A DNA stretch of 64,000 nt from Limoniibacter endophyticus (GTDB lineage: Bacteria > Pseudomonadota > Alphaproteobacteria > Rhizobiales > Rhizobiaceae), in the NCBI RefSeq assembly GCF_014652835.1, contig NZ_BMZO01000001.1, positions 1 to 64,000 on the forward strand. Direction: 5' to 3'. Under the pieces are notes generated by a model that was not told the DNA's origin, did no database searches, and worked only from the letters and a program-made list of their open reading frames with translations. The position numbers were made by a program, and so were the translations under genes. Positions 27,183-38,705 of this stretch are shown one piece after another. Numbering within the stretch: the stretch's first letter is position 1; every line of letters starts with the position of its first letter.

Positions 27183-27785
27183 ATGAGCGAATCCTTGAAA
27201 GAGCTGCAGGCCTATCTGGATGAGAAACTGGGCGCCAGAATCGAAGAAAGCGTTATGGCTTTCGGCGAACTTTCCATCACCGTTGCCCCGGTCGATCTGA
27301 TTGCGACGCTGGAGTTCCTGAAGAACGACGTGCAGTGCCAGTTCGTCTCCTATATTGATGCCAGCGGCGCGGATTATCCGGCCCGCGAGCGTCGTTTCGA
27401 TCTGGTGCATCACCTTCTTTCGCCGCGTCAGAACCTGCGTATCCGCGTCCGCGTGATGGTTGACGAGGACACTGCCGTTCCTTCGGCAACAGGCGTCTAT
27501 CCAGGTGCCAACTGGTTCGAGCGCGAGGCGTATGATCTCTACGGCATTCTTTTCTCCGGCCACCCGGATTTGCGTCGCATCCTGACCGACTATGGTTTCG
27601 AAGGTCATCCGCTGCGCAAGGATTTCCCGCTGACGGGCTTTGTTGAAGTGCGCTACGACGATGAAATCAAGCGCGTTGTCTACGAGCCGGTTTCCCTGCG
27701 CCAGGAGTTTCGCAATTTCGATTTCACGTCTCCTTGGGAAGGGACGGATTACGTTCTTCCCGGCGATGAGAAGGCGCAAGCATGA
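27183..27785 (+). CDS. nuoC: NADH-quinone oxidoreductase subunit C
   Basis: This 200-residue subunit of the peripheral arm (30-kDa family) has the signature [16 protein letters not shown] and the [38 protein letters not shown] block, the longest-conserved part. It is not fused to nuoD here. Its stop overlaps the ATG of an inserted GFA-family gene as ATGA. Confidence 0.96.
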   Translation: MSESLKELQAYLDEKLGARIEESVMAFGELSITVAPVDLIATLEFLKNDVQCQFVSYIDASGADYPARERRFDLVHHLLSPRQNLRIRVRVMVDEDTAVPSATGVYPGANWFEREAYDLYGILFSGHPDLRRILTDYGFEGHPLRKDFPLTGFVEVRYDDEIKRVVYEPVSLRQEFRNFDFTSPWEGTDYVLPGDEKAQA

Positions 27786-28213
27786 GTGACGCCGGTTTCG
27801 AAGCAAAAGGTGCATGTCTTTGCGGCGCTGTAAAATTCACTGCGACCGCGCAAGGTCACATGGATGTTTGCCATTGCTCCATGTGTCGTCGCTGGACGGG
27901 TGGTGTATTCATGGGCGTAAGCTGCTCCGACGTGCAGATCGAGGATGAAAGCGCGCTTGGCGTTTACGCTTCCTCCGAACATGGCGAGCGCTGTTTCTGC
28001 AAGACTTGCGGCTCGTCCTTCATGTGGCGTTCGGAGCAGCTCGGCTTCTACTCCGTATCCGCACAGGCTTTCGAAGATCCGGCAGCTTTCGATTTTACCA
28101 CTGAAATCTTCATAGACAGCAAGCCTGCCAATTATGATTTCGCCAATCCGACGCAGAAACTGACCGCTGCCGAGGTGATGGCCATGTTCTCGTCCGAGGG
28201 AGCACCGGAATGA
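27782..28213 (+). CDS. GFA-family (CENP-V/GFA, DUF636) zinc protein inside the nuo operon
   Basis: This 143-residue protein has the GFA beta-sandwich fold with zinc cysteines C12-x-C14, C30-x-C32-x2-C35 and C71-x-C73-x2-C76 ([30 protein letters not shown]). The family was named for a glutathione-dependent formaldehyde-activating enzyme, but most members have no proven activity. It lies between nuoC and nuoD and overlaps both by four bases (ATGA at 27782 and at 28210), so it is fully part of the operon. It is not a known complex I subunit; a role as an assembly or zinc/glutathione helper is only speculation. Confidence 0.93.
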   Translation: MSDAGFEAKGACLCGAVKFTATAQGHMDVCHCSMCRRWTGGVFMGVSCSDVQIEDESALGVYASSEHGERCFCKTCGSSFMWRSEQLGFYSVSAQAFEDPAAFDFTTEIFIDSKPANYDFANPTQKLTAAEVMAMFSSEGAPE

Positions 28214-29400
28214 CCGAACACAATGTTCGAAATTTCAATATCAACTTTGGCCCGCAGCACCCTGCCGCCCACGGCGTGCTGCGCCTTGTGCTGGAGCTGG
28301 ACGGCGAAGTATGCGAACGCGTCGATCCGCATATCGGCCTGCTGCATCGCGGCACCGAAAAGCTGATCGAGAACAAGACTTATCTTCAGGCGGTTCCCTA
28401 TCTCGATCGCCTCGACTATTGCGCGCCGATGAACCAGGAGCATGCGTTCGCTCTCGGCGTCGAACGTTTGCTCGGCATCGAAGTGCCGCGTCGCGGCCAG
28501 CTCATCCGCGTACTCTACTCCGAAATAAGCCGCATCATGTCGCACATTCTGAATGTGACGACGCAGGCCATGGATGTCGGCGCGTTGACGCCGCCGCTAT
28601 GGGGCTTCGAAGAACGCGAAAAGCTCATGGTTTTTTATGAGCGCGCCTCGGGTTCGCGCATGCATGCTGCATATTTTCGCCCTGGCGGCGTTCACCAGGA
28701 TCTTCCCGATCAGCTGGTTGAGGATATCGGCAAGTGGATCGATCCGTTCCTGCAGATTGTGCAGGATCTCGATGATCTCCTGACGCCCAACCGCATCTTC
28801 AAGCAGCGTAACGTCGATATTGGCGTAGTTTCACTGGAAGACGCATGGGCGCTCGGCTTCTCCGGCGTCATGGTTCGCGGCTCCGGTGCGGCGTGGGATT
28901 TGCGCAAGTCGCAGCCCTATGAGTGCTATGAGGAAATGGAATTCGACGTGCCGATCGGCAAGAACGGCGACTGCTACGACCGCTATCTCATCCGCATGGA
29001 AGAGATGCGCCAGTCGGCCTCGATCATTCGTCAGTGCGTCAACCTGTTGATGCAGGACAAGAACCGTGGCCCGGTTTCCAATGTCGATGGCAAGATCGTT
29101 CCGCCGAAGCGACAGGCAATGAAGCGTTCGATGGAAGCGCTTATCCACCATTTCAAGCTTTACACCGAGGGCTATCACGTCCCTGCCGGTGAAGTGTATG
29201 CGGCGGTGGAAGCGCCAAAGGGCGAATTCGGCGTCTATCTCGTGTCCGACGGCACTAACAAGCCGTATCGCTGCAAGCTGCGCGCTCCGGGCTTTGCCCA
29301 TCTGAGCGCCATGGATTTCATGTGCCGAGGCCATCTGCTGGCAGACGTTTCTGCCGTTCTTGGTTCTCTCGACATCGTCTTCGGAGAGGTCGATCGATAA
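28210..29400 (+). CDS. nuoD: NADH-quinone oxidoreductase subunit D
   Basis: This 396-residue 49-kDa subunit lines the quinone site together with NuoB. Typical blocks are [45 protein letters not shown] and a C-terminal [29 protein letters not shown]. Its ATG overlaps the GFA gene stop and its stop overlaps the nuoE ATG (TAATG). Confidence 0.97.
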   Translation: MTEHNVRNFNINFGPQHPAAHGVLRLVLELDGEVCERVDPHIGLLHRGTEKLIENKTYLQAVPYLDRLDYCAPMNQEHAFALGVERLLGIEVPRRGQLIRVLYSEISRIMSHILNVTTQAMDVGALTPPLWGFEEREKLMVFYERASGSRMHAAYFRPGGVHQDLPDQLVEDIGKWIDPFLQIVQDLDDLLTPNRIFKQRNVDIGVVSLEDAWALGFSGVMVRGSGAAWDLRKSQPYECYEEMEFDVPIGKNGDCYDRYLIRMEEMRQSASIIRQCVNLLMQDKNRGPVSNVDGKIVPPKRQAMKRSMEALIHHFKLYTEGYHVPAGEVYAAVEAPKGEFGVYLVSDGTNKPYRCKLRAPGFAHLSAMDFMCRGHLLADVSAVLGSLDIVFGEVDR

Positions 29401-30641
29401 TGTCCGTCCGCCGTCTAGCAGATAATGCCGTCCAACCCGCGATCTTTGCATTCTCCGAGGAGAACAAGGTCTGGGCGGAAGCCACCATCAGAAAATACCC
29501 GGAAGGTCGCCAGCAATCGGCGGTCATTCCGCTTCTGATGCGTGCACAGGAACAGGATGGTTGGGTCACCAAGGCCGCTATCGAATATGTCGCGGACCTG
29601 CTTCGCATGCCTTATATTCGTGTGCTCGAAGTCGCGACCTTCTATACGCAGTTTCAGCTGAAGCCGGTGGGGCGCCACGCGCATATCCAGGTTTGCGGCA
29701 CGACGCCCTGCATGTTGCGTGGCTCGGAAGCTTTGATGGAAGTGTGCAAGCGCCGCATCCATACCGAGCAGTTCGAGACCAATGCCGACGGCACGCTGTC
29801 CTGGGAAGAAGTCGAATGCCTCGGTGCTTGCGTCAACGCGCCGATGGTCATGGTCTTCAAGGACACCTACGAGGATCTGACGCCGGAACGTCTGGAGCAG
29901 ATGATCGACATGTTCGAGGCAGGCAAGACGGCGGAAGTGCCGGTCGGCCCGCAGAATGACCGTGCCAATTCCGAGCCGGAAGGCGGCCTTACATCGCTGA
30001 CCGACGAAAGCGTCGTGACTGGCTCTGTCGCGCGCCGTAATCCTGCGCCTGCCGCAGATCAGGGTAATGGCGTGACACCGCCTTCCGAGGCTGCGCGTCC
30101 GAAGACGGATGCCGCTGAAACCGATCCCGCCATCAAGTCTCCTTCGCCAGTAAAGACAAGCACGGCTGGCGAGAAGGCAGCAAGCGTTGCAGCGCCGAAG
30201 GAAAACGAGATCGAAGCCAATAAAACGGCAACCGAGGCCGAAACCGTTGCGCGCCAGCGCAAGGAGCCGGCTGGCGAGAAAGCCGACAAGGAAGGCAAGG
30301 GCGTTGCGGTCGAAGGCGCACGCGCCGGTTCGCTTCGCGAAGGCGAAAAGACCGTACTCGACCATCCCGATCGCCCGACCGCTATCGCCAAACCCGAAAC
30401 CGTAGACGATCTCAAGCTGATCTCCGGCGTCGGTCCGAAGATCGAGACGATTTTGCATTCCATCGGCATCTACACTTTCGCGCAAGTTGCGGAATGGAGC
30501 GAGGCCGAGTGCGCCTGGGTGGACAATTATCTGCGCTTCCACGGACGCATCGCGCGTGACAACTGGATCGCGCAGGCAGGCGCTCTCGCGCGCGGCGGCG
30601 TCGAGGAATATGTCCGTGTTTTCGGCAAGAAGCCGGTTTAA
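29400..30641 (+). CDS. nuoE: NADH-quinone oxidoreductase subunit E with long C-terminal extension
   Basis: This 413-residue protein is far longer than the 160-220 residues of most NuoE. Residues 1-180 are the thioredoxin-like domain binding 2Fe-2S cluster N1a (CGTTPC and CLGAC). A low-complexity Ala/Glu/Lys/Pro linker spans about 190-335. Residues about 336-413 form a helix-hairpin-helix-like domain ([20 protein letters not shown], then [18 protein letters not shown]), seen in other rhizobial NuoE proteins. Its job is unknown. It is followed by nuoF after 10 bases. Confidence 0.95.
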   Translation: MSVRRLADNAVQPAIFAFSEENKVWAEATIRKYPEGRQQSAVIPLLMRAQEQDGWVTKAAIEYVADLLRMPYIRVLEVATFYTQFQLKPVGRHAHIQVCGTTPCMLRGSEALMEVCKRRIHTEQFETNADGTLSWEEVECLGACVNAPMVMVFKDTYEDLTPERLEQMIDMFEAGKTAEVPVGPQNDRANSEPEGGLTSLTDESVVTGSVARRNPAPAADQGNGVTPPSEAARPKTDAAETDPAIKSPSPVKTSTAGEKAASVAAPKENEIEANKTATEAETVARQRKEPAGEKADKEGKGVAVEGARAGSLREGEKTVLDHPDRPTAIAKPETVDDLKLISGVGPKIETILHSIGIYTFAQVAEWSEAECAWVDNYLRFHGRIARDNWIAQAGALARGGVEEYVRVFGKKPV

Positions 30642-30651
30642 GGGGTGAGTG

Positions 30652-31956
30652 ATGCTGCAAGATAAAGACCGCATCTTTACCAATATTTACGGCCTGTTTG
30701 ACAAGAGCCTTAAGGGCGCCATGTCGCGTGGCCATTGGGACAATACCCGCGATATCATTTCCAAGGGTCGCGACTGGATCATCAATGAGATGAAGGCATC
30801 CGGCCTGCGTGGTCGTGGCGGCGCTGGCTTTCCGACAGGCCTCAAGTGGTCCTTCATGCCCAAGGAAGTGGGAGAGCGCCCGCATTACCTCGTCGTCAAT
30901 GCCGACGAATCGGAACCGGGCACCTGCAAAGACCGCGAAATTCTGCGTCACGACCCGCATACGCTGATTGAAGGCTGCGTGGTCGCCGGCTGCGCCATGG
31001 GCGCGCACACCGCCTATATCTATGTGCGCGGCGAGTTTGTGCGTGAACGCGAGGCGCTGCAGGCCGCGATCGACGAATGTTATGATGCAGGGCTTCTCGG
31101 CAAGGATAACAAGACGGGCTGGGACATGGACGTTTTCGTTCATCACGGCGCCGGTGCCTATATTTGCGGCGAGGAAACCGCTCTGCTCGAAAGCCTGGAA
31201 GGCAAGAAGGGCCAACCGCGCCTCAAGCCGCCATTTCCGGCCAATATGGGGCTCTATGGCTGCCCGACGACGGTGAACAACGTCGAGTCGATCGCCGTTG
31301 CGCCAACCATTCTGCGCCGTGGCGCGTCATGGTTCTCGTCATTCGGTCGTCCGAACAACGTCGGCACCAAGCTGTTCATGATCTCCGGCCACGTCAACAC
31401 GCCGTGCACCGTGGAAGAAAGCCTCGGCATCACCTTCCGCGAATTGATCGAAAAGCACGCCGGCGGTATCCGTGGCGGATGGGACAATCTGCTTGCCGTC
31501 ATTCCCGGCGGTGCTTCGTGTCCGATCGTGAAGGCGGAAGACATTATCGACTGCCAGATGGACTTTGACGGTCTTCGCGAGAAGAAGTCCTCCTTCGGTA
31601 CCGGTGGCGTCATCGTTATGGACAAGTCCACCGACGTCGTGAAGGCGATCGCGCGCCTTGCCTACTTCTTCAAGCATGAAAGCTGCGGTCAGTGTACGCC
31701 ATGTCGCGAAGGCACGGGTTGGATGTGGCGGGTGATGGAGCGTCTGGTGCGCGGCGAAGCGCACAAACGCGAAATCGATATGCTGCTCGATGTGACCAAG
31801 CAGGTCGAAGGGCACACGATCTGTGCGCTGGGTGACGCGGCCGCGTGGCCGATCCAGGGTCTTATCCGCAATTTCCGTCCGGAAATCGAACGTCGCATCG
31901 ACGAGTTCACGCGCAATTCCCATCGCGCGGAACCTGTCATGGTCGCGGCAGAGTAA
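30652..31956 (+). CDS. nuoF: NADH-quinone oxidoreductase subunit F
   Basis: This 434-residue subunit holds the NADH and FMN sites and 4Fe-4S cluster N3. Visible are the NADH-binding [14 protein letters not shown], the FMN region [16 protein letters not shown], and the cluster motif [18 protein letters not shown] 30652 has AGGGG six bases upstream; the GTG at 30649 is too close. Confidence 0.97.
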   Translation: MLQDKDRIFTNIYGLFDKSLKGAMSRGHWDNTRDIISKGRDWIINEMKASGLRGRGGAGFPTGLKWSFMPKEVGERPHYLVVNADESEPGTCKDREILRHDPHTLIEGCVVAGCAMGAHTAYIYVRGEFVREREALQAAIDECYDAGLLGKDNKTGWDMDVFVHHGAGAYICGEETALLESLEGKKGQPRLKPPFPANMGLYGCPTTVNNVESIAVAPTILRRGASWFSSFGRPNNVGTKLFMISGHVNTPCTVEESLGITFRELIEKHAGGIRGGWDNLLAVIPGGASCPIVKAEDIIDCQMDFDGLREKKSSFGTGGVIVMDKSTDVVKAIARLAYFFKHESCGQCTPCREGTGWMWRVMERLVRGEAHKREIDMLLDVTKQVEGHTICALGDAAAWPIQGLIRNFRPEIERRIDEFTRNSHRAEPVMVAAE

Positions 31957-32005
31957 CGGTCGGGTTGGAATTTTGAGAGCGGCGGCAAACGCCGGGAGCT
32001 AGAGA

Positions 32006-34087
32006 ATGGCAAATATCAAGGTAGACGGCAAAGAGATCGAAGTTCCCGATCACTACACGCTGCTGCAGGCTGCGGAAGCAGCCGGCGCGGAAGTGCCGCG
32101 CTTTTGTTTCCATGAGCGTTTGTCGATCGCCGGCAACTGCCGCATGTGCCTCGTCGAGGTGAAGGGTGGACCACCGAAGCCGGCGGCCTCATGCGCCATG
32201 GGCGTACGCGACCTGCGTCCCGGCCCGAACGGCGAAAGCCCCGAGATCTTCACCAATACGCCCATGGTCAAGAAGGCCCGCGAAGGCGTGATGGAATTCC
32301 TGCTGATCAATCATCCGCTCGATTGCCCGATCTGCGATCAGGGTGGCGAGTGCGATCTACAGGATCAGGCCATGGCCTTCGGCGTGGACTCCTCGCGCTA
32401 TGCCGAGAACAAGCGGGCAGTCGAAGACAAGTATATCGGCCCGCTCGTCAAGACGATCATGACGCGCTGCATCCACTGCACGCGCTGCGTCCGCTTTACG
32501 ACCGAAGTTGCGGGCATTTCCGAGCTGGGGCTGATCGGTCGCGGCGAAGATGCCGAGATCACCACCTATCTCGAACATGCGATGACGTCCGAGCTGCAGG
32601 GCAACGTGATCGATCTTTGTCCGGTCGGTGCGCTGACCTCCAAGCCTTATGCCTTCCAGGCGCGTCCGTGGGAGTTGACCAAAACCGAATCCATCGACGT
32701 GATGGACGCGGTTGGCTCGGCCATTCGCGTCGACAGCCGTGGTCGCGAAGTGATGCGCATCCTGCCGCGCGTCAACGAGCAGGTTAATGAAGAGTGGATT
32801 TCCGACAAGAGCCGCTTTATCTGGGACGGTTTGCGTACGCAGCGCCTTGATCGCCCTTACGTGCGTCGCGACGGCAAGTTGCGTCCCGCAAGCTGGGGCG
32901 AAGCCTTCGCTGCCATCAAGGAGGCAGTTGCCAGGACGAGCGGCGACAGGATCGGTGCCATTGCCGGCGACCTCGCTGCCGTGGAAGAGCTTTATGCGCT
33001 GAAGCTTCTCATGGCTTCGCTCGGCTCAGCCAATATCGATTGCCGCCAGGATGGCGCTGCGCTCGATCCGGCTCTTGGTCGTGCCAGCTACATTTTCAAC
33101 CCGACCATCGAGGGGATCGAAAACGCCGACGCCGTGCTGATCATCGGCGCGAACCCGCGCTTCGAGGCTTCGGTACTGAATGCGCGCATTCGCAAGCGGT
33201 GGCGCCAGGGCGGCCTTCCGGTCGGCGTTATCGGCCAGATGGGCGATCTGCGTTACGATTACGAGCTGCTTGGCGCAGGCACCGATACGCTGGCCGATCT
33301 TGCATCGGGCAGAATCGGCTTCCTCGACACGCTGAAGAATGCCCAGCGCCCCATGATTATTGTCGGCCAGGGCGCGCTGTCGCGGGGCGATGGTAGCGCG
33401 GTACTGGGTGCTGCTGCCAAACTGGCTTCGGATGTCGGCGCTGTTTCGGCCGAGTGGAATGGCTTTGCCGTCCTTCATACTGCTGCTTCGCGTGTCGGTG
33501 CGCTCGACATCGGCTTCGTGCCGGGCGAGGGCGGTCGCAAGGTTGCCGAGATGATGGGGGCGCTCGACGTGCTCTTCCTGGCCGGTGCCGACGAGATCGA
33601 AACGGCGAAGATCGGCAATGCCTTCACCATCTATATGGGCACGCATGGCGATGCCGGTGCGCATCGCGCCGATGTCATTCTGCCAGCTTCCGCCTACACG
33701 GAAAAATCTGCGACCTACGTAAACACGGAGGGCCGTGTGCAGATGACCAATCGTGCGGTTTTTGCACCGGGAGATGCCAAGGAAGACTGGGCTATCATCC
33801 GCGCGCTTTCGGACGTCCTGGGCCACAAGCTGCCATTCGACTCGCTCGCGCAGCTTCGCGCCAGGCTCTACGGTGAATTCCCGCATCTGGCGGCAATCGA
33901 TCAGGTTGCGCCTGCCGATATCGCGGGCGTTGCAGAGGCTGCCAAGCTCAATGGCGTGCTTGCCAAGGACGCTTTCGTTTCCTCCGTCGACGACTTCTAC
34001 CTGACCAATCCGATCGCGCGCAGCTCTGCCGTCATGGCCGAGTGCTCCGCGCTCGCCAAGGGCAGCATCAAACAGGCAGCTGAGTGA
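32006..34087 (+). CDS. nuoG: NADH-quinone oxidoreductase subunit G
   Basis: This 693-residue subunit carries several FeS clusters. The N-terminal 2Fe-2S ligands are in [20 protein letters not shown], the 4Fe-4S motif [16 protein letters not shown] follows, and then [14 protein letters not shown] molybdopterin-oxidoreductase-like domain without cofactor fills residues from about 220 on. A 49-base gap precedes it, and a ribosome site (GGGAG) lies before the ATG. Confidence 0.97.
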   Translation: MANIKVDGKEIEVPDHYTLLQAAEAAGAEVPRFCFHERLSIAGNCRMCLVEVKGGPPKPAASCAMGVRDLRPGPNGESPEIFTNTPMVKKAREGVMEFLLINHPLDCPICDQGGECDLQDQAMAFGVDSSRYAENKRAVEDKYIGPLVKTIMTRCIHCTRCVRFTTEVAGISELGLIGRGEDAEITTYLEHAMTSELQGNVIDLCPVGALTSKPYAFQARPWELTKTESIDVMDAVGSAIRVDSRGREVMRILPRVNEQVNEEWISDKSRFIWDGLRTQRLDRPYVRRDGKLRPASWGEAFAAIKEAVARTSGDRIGAIAGDLAAVEELYALKLLMASLGSANIDCRQDGAALDPALGRASYIFNPTIEGIENADAVLIIGANPRFEASVLNARIRKRWRQGGLPVGVIGQMGDLRYDYELLGAGTDTLADLASGRIGFLDTLKNAQRPMIIVGQGALSRGDGSAVLGAAAKLASDVGAVSAEWNGFAVLHTAASRVGALDIGFVPGEGGRKVAEMMGALDVLFLAGADEIETAKIGNAFTIYMGTHGDAGAHRADVILPASAYTEKSATYVNTEGRVQMTNRAVFAPGDAKEDWAIIRALSDVLGHKLPFDSLAQLRARLYGEFPHLAAIDQVAPADIAGVAEAAKLNGVLAKDAFVSSVDDFYLTNPIARSSAVMAECSALAKGSIKQAAE

Positions 34088-34089
34088 CC

Positions 34090-35133
34090 ATGGAACCCAT
34101 CTTCTTCGATTACATCCTGCCTGTGCTGATCATCCTGGCAAAGTGCCTCGCACTCGTCGTCGTCCTGCTGATCTTCGTGGCCTATATCCTTTATGCCGAC
34201 CGCAAGATCTGGGCCGCCGTTCAGTTGCGCCGCGGTCCGAACGTCGTCGGACCGTTCGGGTTGTTCCAGTCCTTTGCCGATCTTGGCAAGTTCGTCCTCA
34301 AGGAGCCGGTCATTCCGTCTGGCGCCAACAAGGGTGTCTTCCTGCTGGCTCCGCTCGTTTCGGCTATCACGGCGCTTACCGCCTGGGCGGTCATCCCGGT
34401 CAGTGAAGGCTGGGCGATGGCGAATATCAATGTCGGCATTCTGTTCATCTTCGCGGTTACGTCGCTGGAGGTTTATGGCGTGATCATGGGCGGTTGGGCG
34501 TCGAACTCGAAATATCCGTTCCTTGGCGCGCTTCGTTCCGCTGCGCAGATGGTTTCCTACGAAGTTTCGATCGGCTTTGTCATTGTCACCGTTCTGCTCT
34601 GCGTCGGCTCGTTGAACCTGACCGATATCGTTCTTGCGCAGAATTCGGGCCTTGGCACGATGGTCGGCCTGCCGAACTCGTTCCTCGACTGGCACTGGCT
34701 GCCGCTCTTCCCGATGTTCGTCGTGTTCTTCATCTCGGCGCTGGCTGAAACGAACCGGCCGCCATTCGATCTGGTGGAAGCTGAATCGGAGCTCGTTGCA
34801 GGCCACATGATCGAGTATTCCTCGACGCCGTTCCTGCTGTTCTTCCTTGGTGAATATGTCGCCATCGTATTGATGTGCGCACTGACGACAGTGCTTTTCC
34901 TCGGTGGCTGGCTGCCTCCGTTCGACTTCGCGCCATTCACCTGGGTGCCGGGCGTCGTCTGGTTCGTGCTGAAGGTGTGCCTCGTGTTCTTCGGCTTCTC
35001 GATCGTCAAGGCATTTGTGCCACGCTACCGCTACGACCAGCTGATGCGTCTGGGCTGGAAGGTCTTCCTGCCGCTGTCGCTCTTCATGGTGGTTGCCACC
35101 GCACTCGTTCTGAAACTCGGAGGCTGGGCATAA
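34090..35133 (+). CDS. nuoH: NADH-quinone oxidoreductase subunit H
   Basis: This 347-residue membrane subunit joins the two arms and forms part of the quinone chamber. Eight helices are expected. Signatures are [61 protein letters not shown] and [17 protein letters not shown]. The GTG at 34084 overlaps the nuoG stop (GTGA) and would add two residues; ATG 34090 gives the common length. Confidence 0.96.
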   Translation: MEPIFFDYILPVLIILAKCLALVVVLLIFVAYILYADRKIWAAVQLRRGPNVVGPFGLFQSFADLGKFVLKEPVIPSGANKGVFLLAPLVSAITALTAWAVIPVSEGWAMANINVGILFIFAVTSLEVYGVIMGGWASNSKYPFLGALRSAAQMVSYEVSIGFVIVTVLLCVGSLNLTDIVLAQNSGLGTMVGLPNSFLDWHWLPLFPMFVVFFISALAETNRPPFDLVEAESELVAGHMIEYSSTPFLLFFLGEYVAIVLMCALTTVLFLGGWLPPFDFAPFTWVPGVVWFVLKVCLVFFGFSIVKAFVPRYRYDQLMRLGWKVFLPLSLFMVVATALVLKLGGWA

Positions 35134-35134
35134 T

Positions 35135-35626
35135 ATGTCGGCACTCGCTCAAGCTGCAAAATCGCTTCTCTTGAAGGAATTCGTCAGCGCTTTCTTCCTG
35201 TCGATGCGCTATTTCTTCAAGCCGAAGACGACGTTGAACTATCCCTACGAAAAGGGACCGCTGTCCCCCCGTTTCCGTGGCGAACATGCATTGCGCCGCT
35301 ATCCGAACGGGGAAGAGCGCTGCATCGCTTGCAAGCTTTGCGAAGCGATCTGCCCGGCGCAGGCCATTACCATTGAGGCCGGTCCGCGCCGCAACGACGG
35401 CACACGTCGCACGGTGCGCTACGACATCGATATGGTTAAGTGCATCTATTGCGGGTTCTGCCAGGAAGCTTGTCCCGTAGACGCCATCGTCGAAGGTCCG
35501 AATTTCGAATTCTCGACGGAAACGCGCGAAGAACTTTACTACGACAAGGAAAAGCTCCTCGCCAACGGCGACCGCTGGGAACGCGAAATCGCGCGCAACA
35601 TCGCGCTGGACTCGCCGTACCGATAA
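35135..35626 (+). CDS. nuoI: NADH-quinone oxidoreductase subunit I
   Basis: This 163-residue ferredoxin-like subunit has two 4Fe-4S motifs, [16 protein letters not shown] and [16 protein letters not shown], the N6a and N6b clusters. It starts 1 base after nuoH. A gap of 150 bases with a hairpin follows before nuoJ, unusual for this otherwise tight operon. Confidence 0.97.
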   Translation: MSALAQAAKSLLLKEFVSAFFLSMRYFFKPKTTLNYPYEKGPLSPRFRGEHALRRYPNGEERCIACKLCEAICPAQAITIEAGPRRNDGTRRTVRYDIDMVKCIYCGFCQEACPVDAIVEGPNFEFSTETREELYYDKEKLLANGDRWEREIARNIALDSPYR

Positions 35627-35651
35627 GAGATTGAAACGGGAATGCTCCTTG

Positions 35652-35669
35652 AGCCGCCAGGAGGCGGCT
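35652..35669 (+). promoter_or_regulatory. Hairpin in the nuoI-nuoJ gap
   Basis: A perfect 7-base stem (AGCCGCC / GGCGGCT) with an AGGA loop, without a U-tract, lies 25 bases after nuoI. It may mark message processing, attenuation or an internal promoter boundary; none is proven. Confidence 0.5.
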
Positions 35670-35776
35670 TAGGGTTTAGGAAGACGAAATCCTAGTAAAA
35701 ACAGTAGCTAATTGAATTTTGTTGAGACGCGGAGCGAGCAACGACTGGTTCCGCAGGTCAAGGATCGGGGTCTTAC

Positions 35777-36397
35777 ATGCTGAACGGTATAGAGGCGATC
35801 TTCTTCTACCTCTTCGCCTTCGTGGCGGTTGCGTCAGCCTTCATGGTCATTTCTGCGCGCAATCCGGTGCATTCGGTGCTCTTTCTGATCCTCGCATTCG
35901 TCAATGCGGCGGGTCTCTTCCTGCTGACAGGGGCGGAGTTCCTGGCGATGATCCTGATCGTCGTCTATGTCGGCGCGGTCGCGGTTCTCTTCCTCTTCGT
36001 CGTGATGATGCTGGATGTGGATTTTGCCGATTTGAAGCGGGGCGCGCTGCAATATGCACCGATCGGGGCAATGGTGGGGCTCATCCTTGCGGCCGAACTC
36101 GTTATCGTCCTCGGCGGCACGGCATTTTCTCCTGAGCTTGCACAGTCGCCAGCCGTTCCGATTCCGCCGGTCGCTGAGCGCCATAACACAGCGGCCCTCG
36201 GCGACGTGCTTTATACGAACTATGTCTATTTCTTCCAGCTGGCCGGTCTGGTTCTGCTGGTTGCGATGATCGGCGCCATCGTTCTGACATTGCGCCACAA
36301 GCCGGGCGTTCGCCGCCAGGATATCTCGACCCAGGTTGCCCGCACGCCGGAAACCGCAATCGAGATCAAGAAGGTCGAAACGGGCAAGGGTATCTAA
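35777..36397 (+). CDS. nuoJ: NADH-quinone oxidoreductase subunit J
   Basis: This 206-residue membrane subunit has five helices and the conserved ARNPVHSVLFLILAFVNAAGLFLLTGAEFLAMILIVVYVGAV region, which holds the pi-bulge helix. The last 30 residues are a hydrophilic tail. It starts a new cluster of membrane-arm genes (nuoJKLMN). Confidence 0.95.
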   Translation: MLNGIEAIFFYLFAFVAVASAFMVISARNPVHSVLFLILAFVNAAGLFLLTGAEFLAMILIVVYVGAVAVLFLFVVMMLDVDFADLKRGALQYAPIGAMVGLILAAELVIVLGGTAFSPELAQSPAVPIPPVAERHNTAALGDVLYTNYVYFFQLAGLVLLVAMIGAIVLTLRHKPGVRRQDISTQVARTPETAIEIKKVETGKGI

Positions 36398-36403
36398 AAA
36401 GCC

Positions 36404-36712
36404 ATGACTGTAGGAATTTCACATTATCTCACCGTCTCGGCGATCCTGTTCACGATCGGCGTCTTCGGCATCTTCCTCAACCGGAAGAACGTCATCGTCA
36501 TTCTCATGTCGGTCGAGCTTATCCTGCTCGCCGTCAATCTGAATTTCATTGCCTTCTCTTCGGTGCTGAACGATATCGTCGGACAGGTCTTCGCGCTCTT
36601 TGTGCTGACTGTCGCGGCGGCTGAGGCTGCCATCGGCCTCGCAATCCTCGTGGTATTCTTCCGTAACCGCGGCTCCATCGCGGTGGAAGACGTTAATATG
36701 ATGAAGGGCTGA
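36404..36712 (+). CDS. nuoK: NADH-quinone oxidoreductase subunit K
   Basis: This 102-residue subunit has three helices with the conserved Glu residues in [15 protein letters not shown] and [10 protein letters not shown], which are used in proton transfer. It starts 6 bases after nuoJ. Confidence 0.96.
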   Translation: MTVGISHYLTVSAILFTIGVFGIFLNRKNVIVILMSVELILLAVNLNFIAFSSVLNDIVGQVFALFVLTVAAAEAAIGLAILVVFFRNRGSIAVEDVNMMKG

Positions 36713-36719
36713 CGGGTAA

Positions 36720-38705
36720 ATGTTTCACGCCATCGTCTTCCTGCCGCTCGTCGGCTTTCTGATTGCGGGTCTCTTCGGTCGCAAGATCGGCGCGACCGCC
36801 AGCGAATATGTGACCTCCGCATTTGTGGGGATTGCAGCGCTGCTTTCCTGGGTTGTGTTCTTCCAGTACGCGCTGGGCGACGCCGAGAAGGTTTCCGTGC
36901 CGGTCCTGACCTTCCTCCAGTCAGGTGGCCTCGATGTTTCCTGGGCATTGCGCATTGATACGCTGACGGCAGTGATGCTGGTCGTTGTGAACTCGGTTTC
37001 AACGCTGGTTCACGTCTACTCGATCGGCTATATGCATCACGACCCGCATCGGCCGCGCTTCTTCGCCTATCTTTCGCTCTTCACCTTCGCCATGCTTTCG
37101 CTGGTGACCGCCGACAATCTAGTGCAGATGTTCTTCGGCTGGGAAGGTGTCGGTCTGGCCTCGTATCTGCTGATCGGCTTCTGGTTCAAGAAGCAGTCTG
37201 CCGGTGCTGCCGCGATGAAAGCGTTCATCGTCAACCGCGTGGGTGACTTCGGCTTCCTGCTTGGAATATTCGGCCTCTACGTTCTGACCGGCTCGGTGAA
37301 TTTCGACACGATCTTCGCCAATATTCAGAGCATGTATGCGGGCGAGGGTGCAGCTTCCGCAGATGTCGCGCTTAATTTCCTCGGCTACGCCCTGAACCCG
37401 CAGGCGGCTCTCACCATTGTCTGCCTGCTGCTCTTCATGGGCGCCATGGGCAAGTCGGCGCAGGTTCCGCTGCACACCTGGCTACCGGACGCCATGGAAG
37501 GCCCGACACCCGTTTCGGCGTTGATCCATGCTGCCACCATGGTCACGGCCGGCGTCGTGATGCTGGCGCGCATGTCCCCGGTCTTCGAGTTCAGCCACAC
37601 GGCGCTGACCGTCGTAACCATTATCGGCGCGATCACTGCTATCTTTGCAGCGACCGTTGGCCTGGTGCAGAACGATATCAAGCGCGTCATTGCTTATTCG
37701 ACCTGTTCGCAGCTCGGTTACATGTTCGTGGCGCTTGGCCTCGGCTTCTACTCCGCGGCCGTGTTCCATCTCTTCACGCACGCCTTCTTCAAGGCACTCC
37801 TGTTCCTTGGTTCAGGTTCGGTAATCCACGCCGTTTCCGACGAACAGGACATGCGCAAGATGGGCGGCTTGCGTAAACTCATCCCGAATACCTACTGGAT
37901 GATGATAATCGGTACGATCGCGCTGACTGGCGTCGGTATTCCCGGCACCGTTATCGGCACCGCCGGTTTCTTCTCGAAGGATGCGATCATTGAAGGCGCC
38001 TTCTCGGCTCATGGCGCGGCAGCAGGCTTTGCATTCATCCTCCTCACGGTTGCTGCATGCATGACCAGTTTCTATTCCTGGCGCCTGATTTTCATGACCT
38101 TCCACGGCAAGCCTCGTGCAACTGCCGATGTCATGAGCCACGTGCATGAATCGCCGCCGGTCATGTTGATCCCGCTTTACATTCTCGCCGTTGGCGCGCT
38201 GTTTGCTGGTTTCCTGTTCCACGACGCCTTCATAGGCGAAGCCTATGGCGAGTTCTGGAAGGTTTCGCTCTTCACGCTGGAAAGCAATCATATCCTGCAC
38301 GAGTTCCACCACGTTCCGTTCTGGGTAAAGCTTGCTCCGTTCGTGGCAATGCTGCTCGGTTTCGCTCTGGCCTATCAGTTCTACATCCGCTCGCCGGAAA
38401 CGCCGGTGAAGCTGGCGGAGCGCCATCGCGGCCTCTACGCCTTCCTGCTCAACAAGTGGTACTTCGACGAGCTGTATGATTTCCTCTTCGTGCGTCCGGC
38501 CAACTGTCTTGGCCGCATCCTCTGGAAGACCGGTGACGGCACGCTGATCGATGGTCTTGGACCGAATGGCGTGGCGGCCCGCGTCGTCGACGTGACCAAC
38601 CGTGTCGTGAAAATGCAGACCGGCTACCTTTATCACTACGCATTCGCAATGCTCATCGGTGTCGCAGCCCTTGTGACCTGGATGATGCTCGGGAGTTCCT
38701 TCTGA
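36720..38705 (+). CDS. nuoL: NADH-quinone oxidoreductase subunit L
   Basis: This 661-residue antiporter-like subunit is the distal proton pump with the long lateral helix. Visible are [37 protein letters not shown] (key Glu), [28 protein letters not shown] and the C-terminal amphipathic region. The stop overlaps the nuoM ATG as TGATG. Confidence 0.97.
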   Translation: MFHAIVFLPLVGFLIAGLFGRKIGATASEYVTSAFVGIAALLSWVVFFQYALGDAEKVSVPVLTFLQSGGLDVSWALRIDTLTAVMLVVVNSVSTLVHVYSIGYMHHDPHRPRFFAYLSLFTFAMLSLVTADNLVQMFFGWEGVGLASYLLIGFWFKKQSAGAAAMKAFIVNRVGDFGFLLGIFGLYVLTGSVNFDTIFANIQSMYAGEGAASADVALNFLGYALNPQAALTIVCLLLFMGAMGKSAQVPLHTWLPDAMEGPTPVSALIHAATMVTAGVVMLARMSPVFEFSHTALTVVTIIGAITAIFAATVGLVQNDIKRVIAYSTCSQLGYMFVALGLGFYSAAVFHLFTHAFFKALLFLGSGSVIHAVSDEQDMRKMGGLRKLIPNTYWMMIIGTIALTGVGIPGTVIGTAGFFSKDAIIEGAFSAHGAAAGFAFILLTVAACMTSFYSWRLIFMTFHGKPRATADVMSHVHESPPVMLIPLYILAVGALFAGFLFHDAFIGEAYGEFWKVSLFTLESNHILHEFHHVPFWVKLAPFVAMLLGFALAYQFYIRSPETPVKLAERHRGLYAFLLNKWYFDELYDFLFVRPANCLGRILWKTGDGTLIDGLGPNGVAARVVDVTNRVVKMQTGYLYHYAFAMLIGVAALVTWMMLGSSF

